Assembly: GCA_023251555.1 (NCBI GenBank)
Contig: JAHEYN010000024.1
Location: 1-39,637 of the forward strand
DNA: 39,637 nucleotides
Source of the DNA: Bacteroidota bacterium
Lineage (GTDB): Bacteria; Bacteroidota; Bacteroidia; AKYH767-A; JAHEYN01
Reading direction: 5' to 3'
Of this stretch, positions 8,760 through 17,155 are shown piece by piece. A program made the position numbers and the translations under genes. The notes below the pieces were generated by a model. That model saw only the letters and a list, made by a program, of their open reading frames with translations. It did not search any database and was not told where the DNA came from. Within the stretch, counting starts at the first letter, position 1, and each line of letters starts with the position of its first letter.

Positions 8760-11489
8760 TTAATATCCGAGAGCTCTTTTGATGATGTCCTGCTGCTGCA
8801 GGACATGGTATTTTGATGAACCCGTGGCAGGGCTGGCGCTTTCAGGCCGGGCTATAACCCTGAGGGTAACGCGGGTAAATTTCCGCATCAGGAATGACCA
8901 CGCTCCCATGTTTTCAGGCTCTTCCTGAACCCAGAGCCATTCTGCCGCGGAAGAATATTTTTCTACGATCCTGTTCAGCTGTGTATCCGGGAAAGGGTAT
9001 AGCTGCTCAATGCGTATGATGGCAATATTTTTTTCATCTCCTGCAGGAAGCTTCTCATAATTTTCAAGCAGTTCATAATAGAGTTTTCCTGTACAGAAAA
9101 TTACACGCCTTACCTGTGCAGGTTTTGCGGAGGGGTCGTCAATCACTTCAAGGAAGCCTCCTGTTGTGAAGGATGCCATTTCCGAAATGCAGCGCGGGTG
9201 GCGCAGCAGGCTTTTCGGTGTCAGGGCAACGAGAGGCTTCCTGAAGGGGCGGTGAAGCTGTCGCCTCAGCAGGTGAAAGAAATTGGCGGGGGTGGTGCAG
9301 TTTGCAACACACATGTTATTGTCGGCGCACAGGGTGAGAAACCTTTCCACTCTTGCGCTCGAGTGTTCTGATCCCTGGCCCTCATAGCCGTGCGGGAGGA
9401 AGAGGCACATGCCGTTCATGCGCCGCCATTTATCCTCTGCACTGCTCAGGTACTGGTCAATGATAATCTGTGCCCCGTTGGAGAAATCCCCGAACTGTGC
9501 CTCCCATACAACAAGGGCATTCGGAGATGCAAGTGCATAACCGTATTCAAAGCCGAGAACAGCATACTCCGACAGCAGGGAGTTATAAATTTCAAACGGC
9601 TGCTGTTTTTCGCGGAGATGGGAAAGTGGTACATATTCTTCTTCCGAGTCTTCAATCTTGATCACTGCATGGCGGTGGGAGAAGGTGCCTCTTTCCACGT
9701 CCTGCCCGCTGATGCGCACAGGGTAACCCTCCTGCAGCAGTGTGCCGTATGCGAGCAGTTCTCCCATTGCCCAGTCGAATTTCCCGGAGGTGACCATGGC
9801 CTGGCGGTCGCGGAAAAGCTTCTCTATTTTCCCGAAGAATTTTTTTCCGGCAGGAATCTCCGTTATTTTCATTGCGGTTTCGGTCAGCAGTTTTTCATCC
9901 ACCGCCGTTTCCGGCGAGAAATGAAAATCTTTTTCAGAAGGCATCCTGATGCCTTTCCATGCTCCTTCGAGGAAGGACGTGATTTTTGTTTTCCTTATCT
10001 GCCTCGCTTCATCCAGGCGCTCCTGGAGAGTGTCCCGGAAGTCTTTCTCCATCTCTTTGGCCAGGGAAGCTTCCACGGCTCCCTGCTCAAGGAGTTTGCT
10101 GCAGTATATTTCACGCGGGTTGGGATGTGTTGCGATGGCTTTATAGAGCAGGGGCTGCGTAAAGCGCGGTTCATCGCCTTCATTGTGCCCGTATTTCCGG
10201 TAGCACAGGATGTCAATAAACACATCCCGTTTGAATTTCTGGCGGAAGTCCATGGCGAGCTGAACGGTGTATATGAGCGCCTCGACATCATCACCGTTGA
10301 CATGGAAAACGGGCGACAGAATTACCTTGGCCACATCCGTGCAGTAGGTGCTGGAGCGTGCATCAAGATAGTTGGTGGTGAAGCCCACCTGGTTGTTGAT
10401 TACCAGGTGAATGGTTCCCCCGGTCCGGTAGCCTTCCAGGCGTGACATCTGCACCAGCTCATACAGGATACCCTGCCCGGCAATGGCCGCATCGCCGTGG
10501 ATGAGTATGGGGGCGAGCTTTCCAAGGTCTCCCCCGTAAAGGTTATTGATTTTGGAACGGGAAATCCCTTCAACCACCGGATCCACAGCTTCAAGGTGGG
10601 ATGGGTTGGGGGTGAGGCTGAGATGAACTTTTTTCCCTGAACGGGTGATAATGTTGGTGGAATAGCCGAGGTGGTATTTTACATCGCCGTTGAACAGGGC
10701 ATCTTCAAACTCTTTCCCCTCGAACTCCGAAAAAATAGCTTCGTAGGTTTTGTTGAGAATATTTGCAAGCACATTCAGCCTGCCGCGGTGGGCCATGCCT
10801 ATTACGAATTCTTCTATACCCAGGTCGGCTCCTTTGGAGATAACCATATCCAGTGCAGGTATAAGATTCTCCGCTCCTTCAAGGGAAAACCTTTTCTGTC
10901 CTGTGAATTTTGTATGAAGAAACTGTTCGAACACAACAGCCTTGTTGAGAATTTTCAGGATGTTCTTTTTTTCATCCGCTGAAAAAGACGGGGTATTCCT
11001 GCAGCCTTCCATTTTTTCCTGCAGCCACCCGGTGATGCGCGGGTTGCGTATATACCTGTATTCCACGCCTATGGAACGGCAGTAGGTTTGCTTGAGAAAA
11101 GCGATGATGTCTCTCAGGGTCGCGGGGCCCAGGCCCAGCTGGCTTCCTGCCTGGAAGACCGTATCCATGTCTTCTTCTGAAAGGCCGAGGATACTGATTT
11201 CATCGGGATGAGGCTTGTACTGCCTCCGTTCACGCACAGGGTTTGTTTCGGTAAAGAGATGGCCGCTTCCCCTGTAAACATTGATGAGATTAATGACGTT
11301 GAATTCCTTGCGGATATTTTCGGGAACTGCATCCGGGGAAATATCTCCGTTGCTGCTGCGTGCAAATTCAAATCCTTCGAAAAAAGTTTTCCACCCGGGT
11401 TCGAGGGATGCAGGATCCCGGAGGTAGGCCTGGTACATTCCATCCAGTGCGGAGGGATCAGCATTGCTGAGATAGGAGAATTTGTCCAT
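8760..11489 (-). CDS. sucA: 2-Oxoglutarate dehydrogenase E1
   Basis: A 909-residue thiamine-diphosphate enzyme that decarboxylates 2-oxoglutarate and passes the succinyl group to SucB. An N-terminal segment with the family's YLSNADPSALDGMYQAY opening is followed by IEEFVIGMAHRGRLNVLAN and the ThDP/Mg motif (HGDAAIAGQG to NNQVGFTT). The C-terminal transketolase-like part includes LFLPHGYEGQGSEHSSARVE and LTPKSLLRHP. Length is normal. It is first in the sucA-sucB operon. A candidate operator and promoter lie 30-50 bases upstream. Confidence 0.96.
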   Translation of the reverse strand: MDKFSYLSNADPSALDGMYQAYLRDPASLEPGWKTFFEGFEFARSSNGDISPDAVPENIRKEFNVINLINVYRGSGHLFTETNPVRERRQYKPHPDEISILGLSEEDMDTVFQAGSQLGLGPATLRDIIAFLKQTYCRSIGVEYRYIRNPRITGWLQEKMEGCRNTPSFSADEKKNILKILNKAVVFEQFLHTKFTGQKRFSLEGAENLIPALDMVISKGADLGIEEFVIGMAHRGRLNVLANILNKTYEAIFSEFEGKEFEDALFNGDVKYHLGYSTNIITRSGKKVHLSLTPNPSHLEAVDPVVEGISRSKINNLYGGDLGKLAPILIHGDAAIAGQGILYELVQMSRLEGYRTGGTIHLVINNQVGFTTNYLDARSSTYCTDVAKVILSPVFHVNGDDVEALIYTVQLAMDFRQKFKRDVFIDILCYRKYGHNEGDEPRFTQPLLYKAIATHPNPREIYCSKLLEQGAVEASLAKEMEKDFRDTLQERLDEARQIRKTKITSFLEGAWKGIRMPSEKDFHFSPETAVDEKLLTETAMKITEIPAGKKFFGKIEKLFRDRQAMVTSGKFDWAMGELLAYGTLLQEGYPVRISGQDVERGTFSHRHAVIKIEDSEEEYVPLSHLREKQQPFEIYNSLLSEYAVLGFEYGYALASPNALVVWEAQFGDFSNGAQIIIDQYLSSAEDKWRRMNGMCLFLPHGYEGQGSEHSSARVERFLTLCADNNMCVANCTTPANFFHLLRRQLHRPFRKPLVALTPKSLLRHPRCISEMASFTTGGFLEVIDDPSAKPAQVRRVIFCTGKLYYELLENYEKLPAGDEKNIAIIRIEQLYPFPDTQLNRIVEKYSSAAEWLWVQEEPENMGAWSFLMRKFTRVTLRVIARPESASPATGSSKYHVLQQQDIIKRALGY

Positions 11490-11520
11490 GAAACGGGGAA
11501 AGGGGTTAAAGGCGGATAAT

Positions 11521-11540
11521 CAAATTTACAAAATTGTAAA
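11521..11540 (-). promoter_or_regulatory. Candidate sucA -7 box overlapped by an inverted repeat
   Basis: On the minus strand 11528-11521 reads TAAATTTG (TAnnTTTG). It overlaps an inverted repeat TTTACAA-AA-TTGTAAA (11525-11540), the shape of an operator for a dimeric regulator such as a CRP/FNR-type protein. No -33 element is clear. The placement right before the sucA ATG supports a regulatory role, but the factor is unknown. Confidence 0.35.
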
Positions 11541-11558
11541 GAAAATGACCGGGAGGTA

Positions 11559-11620
11559 CTTTAATCCGCCTTCGCGTTCCGCTATGGCGGACAAGAATGT
11601 CCGGAATTAATACCATTTTA
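11559..11620. repeat. Dispersed hairpin repeat, copy A
   Basis: An intergenic element with a near-palindromic 25-base core (11566-11590: CCGCC, TTC, GCG, TTC, CGC, TAT, GGCGG). A second perfect hairpin follows (CGGACA-AGAA-TGTCCG, 11588-11603), then a conserved ATTAATACCA end. Copies B (21211-21285) and C (27915-27980) share flanks in the same orientation. It lies between sucA and the 3' end of the upstream minus-strand gene. Confidence 0.75.
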
Positions 11621-11630
11621 GCTGTTAGCC

Positions 11631-11999
11631 TCAGCCGTTTCCCGGTTTTTCCCCTCCATACACTTTCCCTGTTATCACTTTCTGCATTTCTCTTTCTATC
11701 ACGAGGTGAGCGATAATTTCCGGCAGCCCTGAGCGGGGGAATTTTTTTGTCATGCCGGAGAGCTTGCTTTCGCTGATATCTATCCGGTACAGCACCTGCA
11801 TGAGTTTTTGACGGTTGTTTTTGAGGAGGCGTTCAAAGAAGGGAATAAGCTGCTCCATGAGTTCACGGTAGGCATCCTGTGTGTTTCCTGAGAAGCTTAT
11901 AAAAAGCCCGAATGATTCAAAGTCTTTCCTGGTGCGCGACACTGTTTCGGCGGCAAGGGCTGAGTTGATGCTGTAGGGAAGAGGTTTCCCGGCGTTCAT
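11631..11999 (-). CDS. Conserved-looking hypothetical protein, helical
   Basis: A 122-residue soluble protein, probably alpha-helical (for example ELMEQLIPFFERLLKNN and LPEIIAHLVIEREMQKV), with no signal peptide and no motif that I recognise. Codon use matches the surrounding core genes. It starts 29 bases after the EamA-family transporter stop on the same strand, so it may belong to that run. The segment LMQVLYRIDISESKL is reminiscent of small uncharacterised Bacteroidota proteins, but I cannot name a family. Confidence 0.6.
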   Translation of the reverse strand: MNAGKPLPYSINSALAAETVSRTRKDFESFGLFISFSGNTQDAYRELMEQLIPFFERLLKNNRQKLMQVLYRIDISESKLSGMTKKFPRSGLPEIIAHLVIEREMQKVITGKVYGGEKPGNG

Positions 12000-12028
12000 G
12001 GCGGGTGTTGGTAAGGGGTATGGTGTTT

Positions 12029-12994
12029 TCAGAAGCAGGCTTGTATGTTGTTTCTCCAGATCAGTATAAAGACTCCTCCTATGGCGATAAGCGCTGCAGC
12101 GACCGACTGCAGGGTCAGCTTCTCTTTATAGAGGAAATAGCTGATGGGCAGCACCACCACGGGAACAAGAGAGAAAATGGTTTGTGCCACGGAAACATTT
12201 ACGAGGGTGATGGCATACATGGAAAGGCAGACTCCTGTTACAGGACCAAAGAAGGTTCCTGCCGCCGCAGGGAGAATGCCCTTATTTTTGTTTTTCAGTA
12301 CGGGTGTAATCACTTTCTCTGCTTTTCCTCTGATGATAGTAAGTGTCCAGATAACGGAGGTGGCGCCTGCCATCCTGATCCATGTGGCGTGAACAGGGTT
12401 TCCGTGGATTCCTTCTCCAGTTCCGGCGAGTCCTTTTTTTGCAAGTACCAGCCCTATTCCCTGTGCGAGGGCTGAGAGTATCCCGAAAAAAATGCCGCGT
12501 TCAAGCTTGCCATGGGGGAGAGGGATATGTTTTTCTTTCCTGTACTTCCCGAGTGTAAGCCAGCTTACTCCGCCGATGGTAATCATCATTCCCAGCATCC
12601 CCGTGAGGTTGAGCTGCTCCCCCAGGAGGATATAACCGAAGAGCAGCGCTGCCCCGGGAGCAAGGGTTGAAAAAACAGTTGCCACCCTTGTGCCGAGAAT
12701 CGCCAGGGCGGTAAACCCGAAGTGGTCCCCCAGCGCCAGCCCTATCACTCCCGACAAGCCCAGCCATAACCATTGATCTGCCGTAGGCCGGCTGAATAAT
12801 GTAAAGACTGACTGATGATACATGAGGATGGAAAGAAGGGTCAGAGCCACTGATGCAAGCACCAGCCTGAAATGGTTCACCTCATTGGGACCCATGCGCC
12901 TTGAGGCTTCGGTAAAAGGAAAAACACCTATGCTCCATGACAAGGTGGTAAGGAGTGCAGCGAGTTCTCCGAGGTAAGGCAGTGCGGAACTCAT
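12029..12994 (-). CDS. EamA/DMT-family transporter
   Basis: A 321-residue inner-membrane protein with about ten hydrophobic helices in two homologous halves (EamA domains), as in drug/metabolite transporters. The halves show the usual signatures: FRLVLASVALTLLSI and GDHFGFTALAILGTRVA in the first, SLVPVVVLPISYFLYKEKL and AAALIAIGGVFILIW in the second. The substrate cannot be told from sequence. The ATG at 12994 (MSSALPY) is chosen because it leaves the preceding YggS-family gene's stop (12996) just clear; the alternative at 13021 would overlap by 26 bases. Confidence 0.85.
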   Translation of the reverse strand: MSSALPYLGELAALLTTLSWSIGVFPFTEASRRMGPNEVNHFRLVLASVALTLLSILMYHQSVFTLFSRPTADQWLWLGLSGVIGLALGDHFGFTALAILGTRVATVFSTLAPGAALLFGYILLGEQLNLTGMLGMMITIGGVSWLTLGKYRKEKHIPLPHGKLERGIFFGILSALAQGIGLVLAKKGLAGTGEGIHGNPVHATWIRMAGATSVIWTLTIIRGKAEKVITPVLKNKNKGILPAAAGTFFGPVTGVCLSMYAITLVNVSVAQTIFSLVPVVVLPISYFLYKEKLTLQSVAAALIAIGGVFILIWRNNIQACF

Positions 12995-12995
12995 A

Positions 12996-13655
12996 TCAGT
13001 TTCGTTCTCCGAATAAAGCACTGCCGATACGCACCATGGTGCTGCCTTCTTTTACGGCCTCCTGCCAGTCCCCGCTCATGCCCATGGAGAGCGTGTCAAA
13101 CGAAGTGCCGGGTATAAGATCCTTCATCTCCCGGAACAAAGCTGCGAGGTCATGAAATTCCTGCTGCACTTTTTTTTTATCATCAGTAAACGTGGCCATC
13201 CCCATCAGCCCCCTGATACAAACATTGTTCATTTTTTGAATCTCTCCTGATCTGAGTAAGTTCCCCGCCTCTTCGAAGCTCATCCCGTTTTTGTTTTGCT
13301 CCTGTGCAATATGTATTTCAAGGAGGCAGTTGATAACTCTTTTGTTTTTGCTCCCTTCTTTGTCAATTTCCCGCAGCAGCCGCAGGCTGTCAGCCGAGTG
13401 GATAAGGCTCACAAAAGGCGCAATATATTTTACCTTGTTAGTCTGCATGTGCCCCAGCATGTGCCATTCAATATCTTTCGGAAGAGCGTGATATTTCGGG
13501 ACCATTTCCTGTACACGGTTTTCGCCGAATATTTTTTGCCCCGCACCGTATGCCATGAGGATATCTTCAGCCGGCTTTGTTTTGGAAACAGCCACGAGGG
13601 TCACTCCGCCGGGGATCTGCCGTTTTATTTTTTCAAGGTTTTCGGGGATGCTCAT
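12996..13655 (-). CDS. Pyridoxal phosphate homeostasis protein (YggS/PLPBP family)
   Basis: A 219-residue single-domain PLP-binding protein with an alanine-racemase-like barrel. The PLP lysine is Lys25 in VAVSKTKPAE, followed by the family signature FGENRVQEMVPK. Further segments are WHMLGHMQTNKVKYI and GLMGMATFTDD. YggS proteins buffer PLP and influence amino-acid and vitamin B6 balance rather than catalysing a known reaction. It lies downstream of a PLP-dependent aminotransferase in the serine run, a sensible setting. It is 42 bases after the DUF1015 stop. Confidence 0.93.
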   Translation of the reverse strand: MSIPENLEKIKRQIPGGVTLVAVSKTKPAEDILMAYGAGQKIFGENRVQEMVPKYHALPKDIEWHMLGHMQTNKVKYIAPFVSLIHSADSLRLLREIDKEGSKNKRVINCLLEIHIAQEQNKNGMSFEEAGNLLRSGEIQKMNNVCIRGLMGMATFTDDKKKVQQEFHDLAALFREMKDLIPGTSFDTLSMGMSGDWQEAVKEGSTMVRIGSALFGERN

Positions 13656-13697
13656 TCTTGCTGATGCCTGGCATGTAATGCCGGGAAAGAAAAAATT

Positions 13698-14942
13698 TCA
13701 CTCGAGGCTGTGCACCACCAGCCCGCTCCTGAGTTTGGGTTCGAACCATGTGGTTTTCGGCGGCATGATTTTTCCCGAGTCGGCGATGTCAATAAGCTGC
13801 TTCATAGACACGGGATACAGTGCGAATGCAGCCTTCATGTTCCCGCTGTTTACTCTTTTTTCAAGCTCCCCGAGCCCGCGTATCCCTCCCACGAAATCTA
13901 TGCGCTTGTCGGTGCGCAGATCAGAAATATTCAGCAAAGGATTCAGCACCTTTTCGTACAGGATGGTTACATCCAGCACCCCTATGGGGTCCAGGTCATT
14001 GTATGTGCCGGGCTTTGCAGTAAGAGAGTACCATGTTTCTCCGAGGTATAGCCCGAAATTGTGGAGCGAGGAAGGGCGGTAGGTTTTGCTTCCTTTTTTC
14101 TCTATCGTGAAGCATGCGGACAATTTTTCGAGGAAAGACTCAGCAGTGTTTCCGTTCAGGTCTTTCACCACACGGTTATAATCAAAAATTTTAAGCTGGT
14201 TATCAGGGAAATGGACCGCAAGGAAGAAGTTGTACTCTTCTTTGCCTGTATGCCTGGGGTTGGCGTCGCGCTTCTCTTTCCCGACTAAGGCTGCAGCCGC
14301 TGTACGGTGGTGGCCGTCGGCTACGTAAGTATAAGGTATTTTACTAAAAAGGCCGGTGATTTTTCCGATGATGGCATCATCTTTCACCACCCAGAACGTA
14401 TGGCCTATGCCATCGTCTGCGATAAAATCATACTCAGGTTGTTTTTTTATCAGGGCATTGATGATGGCGTCAATCTCTGTAAGGGCGGGATAGGCAAAGA
14501 ACACAGGTTCGTAGTTCATGCCGCTCACGCGCACATGCTTTTTCCGGTCTTCCTCCTTGTCGGGGCGGGTGAGTTCATGCTTTTTGATGATGTCATTCAT
14601 GTAGTCCTCCACAGCGGCGCAGGCAACAATGCCTGTCTGCTTCCTGCCGTCCATGGTTTGCTGGTAGATATACAGGCACTCTTTTTCATCCTGGAAGAAG
14701 ACACCTTCATGTATCATTCTTTCCATATTTTCTTTCCCTTTAAGGTAAATTTCCGGTGCGTAATGATCAAAGTCTGCGGGAAAATCTATCTCAGGTTTGA
14801 TGACATGATAAAAGGAAATGCTGTTATCCCCGGCCTCGGCTTTGGCTTCGGAATCATCAAGCACATCATAGGGTTTGGAAGCGATCAGCTTTACTTTGTC
14901 TTTTACAGGGCGTATCCCCCTGAATGGTTTGATAACAGCCAT
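13698..14942 (-). CDS. DUF1015 family protein in the serine operon
   Basis: A 414-residue soluble protein of the DUF1015 family, recognised from MAVIKPFRGIRPVKDK at the start, SKPYDVLDDSEA, and the central YTYVADGHHRTAAAA (DGHHR, residues 209-213). The function is not firmly established. It lies 9 bases after serA and two genes after the class V aminotransferase, so a role in serine metabolism is inferred. DGHHR resembles the motif of ParB-fold proteins that include free serine kinases (SerK/SbnI); this likeness is my inference and needs a profile comparison. Confidence 0.85.
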   Translation of the reverse strand: MAVIKPFRGIRPVKDKVKLIASKPYDVLDDSEAKAEAGDNSISFYHVIKPEIDFPADFDHYAPEIYLKGKENMERMIHEGVFFQDEKECLYIYQQTMDGRKQTGIVACAAVEDYMNDIIKKHELTRPDKEEDRKKHVRVSGMNYEPVFFAYPALTEIDAIINALIKKQPEYDFIADDGIGHTFWVVKDDAIIGKITGLFSKIPYTYVADGHHRTAAAALVGKEKRDANPRHTGKEEYNFFLAVHFPDNQLKIFDYNRVVKDLNGNTAESFLEKLSACFTIEKKGSKTYRPSSLHNFGLYLGETWYSLTAKPGTYNDLDPIGVLDVTILYEKVLNPLLNISDLRTDKRIDFVGGIRGLGELEKRVNSGNMKAAFALYPVSMKQLIDIADSGKIMPPKTTWFEPKLRSGLVVHSLE

Positions 14943-14951
14943 AAGCAGTTT

Positions 14952-15914
14952 TTATTTGAAAAAATTAATGACTTTCTCGGCAAGTTCCACGCCGATTCTC
15001 TCCTGTGCTTCTCTGGTGGAGGCGCCGGTATGGGGGGTGAGTGATATTTTCGGGTTAGTGAGCAGCTCCCTGCGCGGCTTGGGTTCCCCGGTAAACACAT
15101 CCAGTCCTGCGAAGGCAATCTTTCCTGAGTTAAGTCCTTCAAGAAGGTCATCTTCTGCGATTACTCCGCCCCTTGAGGTATTGATAAGTCCCACCCCGTT
15201 TTTCATCATGGCAATTTCCTTTTTTGCAATGATGGGGGCGGCACCTTTGGGGAACGGCACATGAAGGGTGATGAAGTCGCTGGTCTGCAGGAGTTCTTCA
15301 AAAGGAACCGTTTTCATCCTGACCACTACGGCGGAGTTGGCGAGGGGTTTGAAGAAATCCAGTTCTATCTGCACTTCGGCTGCATGGAGCTTGAACACTT
15401 TTATGTTCATGCCGAGGCCGATAGCGATGCGTGCAACAGCCTGTCCTATTTTTCCGAAGCCGATGATGCCGAGTGTTTTGCCGCGGAGTTCAAGTCCGGC
15501 GGAGTAATTCTTTTTCAGGGTTTCGAATTTTTCCAACCCTTCCGCCGGCATTTTGCGGTTGGAGTCGTGAAGGAAGCGTGCAATCCCGAAGAGGTGTGCG
15601 AAAACAATCTCGGCCACTGACTGCGAAGATGCGTCAGGGGTGTTCACCACTTTTATGCCTTTGTGCTTTGCGTATTCCACGTCAATATTGTCAAGGCCTA
15701 TGCCTGCCCTGCCTATCAGCCTGAGGCTGGAGCAGGATTCAATGATTTCGCGGGTAATGGTGCTGGCGCTGCGAACGAGCACGGCATCATAATTTTTCAG
15801 TTCGGTGACAAGGTTTTGCTGGGGCACTTTGTCGGTGACCACTTCAAAACCCGCTTCGGTAAGCATTTTTTTGCCGGTGGCATCAATGCCGTCGTTGGCT
15901 AATATCCGTATCAT
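14952..15914 (-). CDS. serA: D-3-phosphoglycerate dehydrogenase, short form
   Basis: A 320-residue D-2-hydroxyacid dehydrogenase that oxidises 3-phosphoglycerate to 3-phosphohydroxypyruvate, the first step of serine synthesis. It has LVRSAS (substrate Arg48), the NAD-binding GFGKIG (152-157), and the catalytic His295 in LTPHTGAST. There is no C-terminal ACT or ASB domain, so it should lack allosteric control by serine through ACT. It is 19 bases after the class V aminotransferase, which supports phosphoserine synthesis rather than another 2-hydroxyacid pathway. Confidence 0.9.
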   Translation of the reverse strand: MIRILANDGIDATGKKMLTEAGFEVVTDKVPQQNLVTELKNYDAVLVRSASTITREIIESCSSLRLIGRAGIGLDNIDVEYAKHKGIKVVNTPDASSQSVAEIVFAHLFGIARFLHDSNRKMPAEGLEKFETLKKNYSAGLELRGKTLGIIGFGKIGQAVARIAIGLGMNIKVFKLHAAEVQIELDFFKPLANSAVVVRMKTVPFEELLQTSDFITLHVPFPKGAAPIIAKKEIAMMKNGVGLINTSRGGVIAEDDLLEGLNSGKIAFAGLDVFTGEPKPRRELLTNPKISLTPHTGASTREAQERIGVELAEKVINFFK

Positions 15915-15933
15915 CAGTAAGTGTTTTTATGAG

Positions 15934-16971
15934 TTATTTGAGATTCAGGATTTCTTCTATGGCACCTGTGACCTCGAGCATATCGTCCATGGTAAGTTCT
16001 CCCATGTGCGCGATGCGGAAGGTTTTTTCCTTCAGGTCGCCGTAGCCGTTTGCGATCTGGATTCCACGTTTCCCAAGCTGGGAGTTGAGGTCTGCCACGC
16101 TGATTCCCCTTGTGTTTGCTATAACCGTGAGGGTAAGCGACTCAAAGCCGGCCTTAGGAAAAACTTTAAAATATTTGTTAGCCCATCCTATCATAAACTC
16201 AGCCATTTCCATGTGGCGGGTAAAGCGGTTCTCAATGCCTTCCTTCATGATGCGGTCAAGCTGGAAGTCAAGTGCGAACATATGTGAAAGGGATGGAGTG
16301 GAAGGATACTGGTGGTCTTTTTTATCAATGTACTTGATGAGGTTTTTCAGGTCAAGGTAATAGCCTTTGCTTCCCACTTTGCTGAACCGCTCCTCTGCTT
16401 TGGGAGATACCGAGCATATTGCCAGACCGGGCGGCAATGCAAGGCATTTCTGGGAAGATGTGATGCAGATGTCAATGCCGAGGCGGTCCACTTCCACTTT
16501 AGCTCCTGCCATAGAGCTCACGCAGTCCACAAGCCACAATACGTCAGGATATTTTTTTATAACCTCGGAGATACTGTCCACAGGGTTCATGATACCCGAA
16601 GATGTTTCATTGTGCGTGATGGTAACCACGTCGTATTTTCCTGTGCTGAGGTATTTATCAACAGTTTCCGGCATGGTGGGATCCCCGTCTTTCTCCCTGT
16701 GGAGGTCGCATTCGACGCCATTGAGCTTTCCAAGTTCCGCCCAGCGGTCGCCGAATGAACCGACTGAAAACACAATCGCTTTCTTTGCGGTTGCCGAACG
16801 TATGGCGCCTTCCATCAGGCCTGTGCCCGATGAGGTGGAAAGTGCAATTTTATTTTTCGTGAACATCAGGGGCCGGAGTTTGTCGGTGATATTTTTCTGC
16901 AGCGCTGAAGCATCTTTGCCCCTGTGGCCGATCATGGGGGTTGCCATTTTGGCCAGTACATCAGGGTGCAC
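15934..16971 (-). CDS. Class V aminotransferase, probable phosphoserine aminotransferase
   Basis: A PLP enzyme of the alanine-glyoxylate/serine-pyruvate type (fold type I). The PLP lysine is Lys175 in SSQKCLALPPG, the PLP-contacting Asp149 is in WLVDCVSSMAG, and TSSGTGLMEGA is the phosphate-binding turn. Its position directly before serA suggests it makes phosphoserine, although it is not of the E. coli SerC type. The coordinates use the only canonical start, a GTG at 16971. Conserved coding continues upstream in frame (LYIPGPTQ, the family's PGPT motif, to about 17010 or beyond), with no ATG, GTG or TTG before the stop at 17098-17100. The real start is probably a rare ATT (17013) or ATA (17022). 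Confidence 0.85.
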   Translation of the reverse strand: MHPDVLAKMATPMIGHRGKDASALQKNITDKLRPLMFTKNKIALSTSSGTGLMEGAIRSATAKKAIVFSVGSFGDRWAELGKLNGVECDLHREKDGDPTMPETVDKYLSTGKYDVVTITHNETSSGIMNPVDSISEVIKKYPDVLWLVDCVSSMAGAKVEVDRLGIDICITSSQKCLALPPGLAICSVSPKAEERFSKVGSKGYYLDLKNLIKYIDKKDHQYPSTPSLSHMFALDFQLDRIMKEGIENRFTRHMEMAEFMIGWANKYFKVFPKAGFESLTLTVIANTRGISVADLNSQLGKRGIQIANGYGDLKEKTFRIAHMGELTMDDMLEVTGAIEEILNLK

Positions 16972-17113
16972 CTGTGTGGGCCCCGGGATGTATAGTTTCT
17001 TGAAAGTGCTAATAAAATTTATTTTTTGCTTTTTTAAAAGGTGCAGCGAATTTAATAAAAAAAGGATGAAGCCATATAGTCCCGGAGGTGAACTTTCTCA
17101 TACTGTGTCTTAA

Positions 17114-17133
17114 ACAATGATATTGTAATTTTG
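17114..17133 (+). promoter_or_regulatory. Possible promoter and inverted repeat before the membrane protein gene
   Basis: An inverted repeat ACAAT-GAT-ATTGT (17114-17126) is followed at once by TAATTTTG (17126-17133), a TAnnTTTG match, 23 bases before the ATG. No -33 TTG is seen. The repeat sits where an activator or repressor could act. It does not match the standard FNR site. Confidence 0.35.
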
Positions 17134-17155
17134 TGACCGTTAATTTATTTCATTT

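Noticed and set aside
12995-13021. 26-base overlap of the EamA transporter with the YggS-family gene
   Set aside because: The transporter has a good ATG at 12994, just past the YggS-family stop, that preserves the first helix. The overlap depends on an unneeded upstream ATG.
17114-17126. FNR box upstream of the histidine-rich membrane protein
   Set aside because: ACAAT-GAT-ATTGT lacks the TTGAT/ATCAA half-sites and spacing, so it is reported only as an unnamed inverted repeat.
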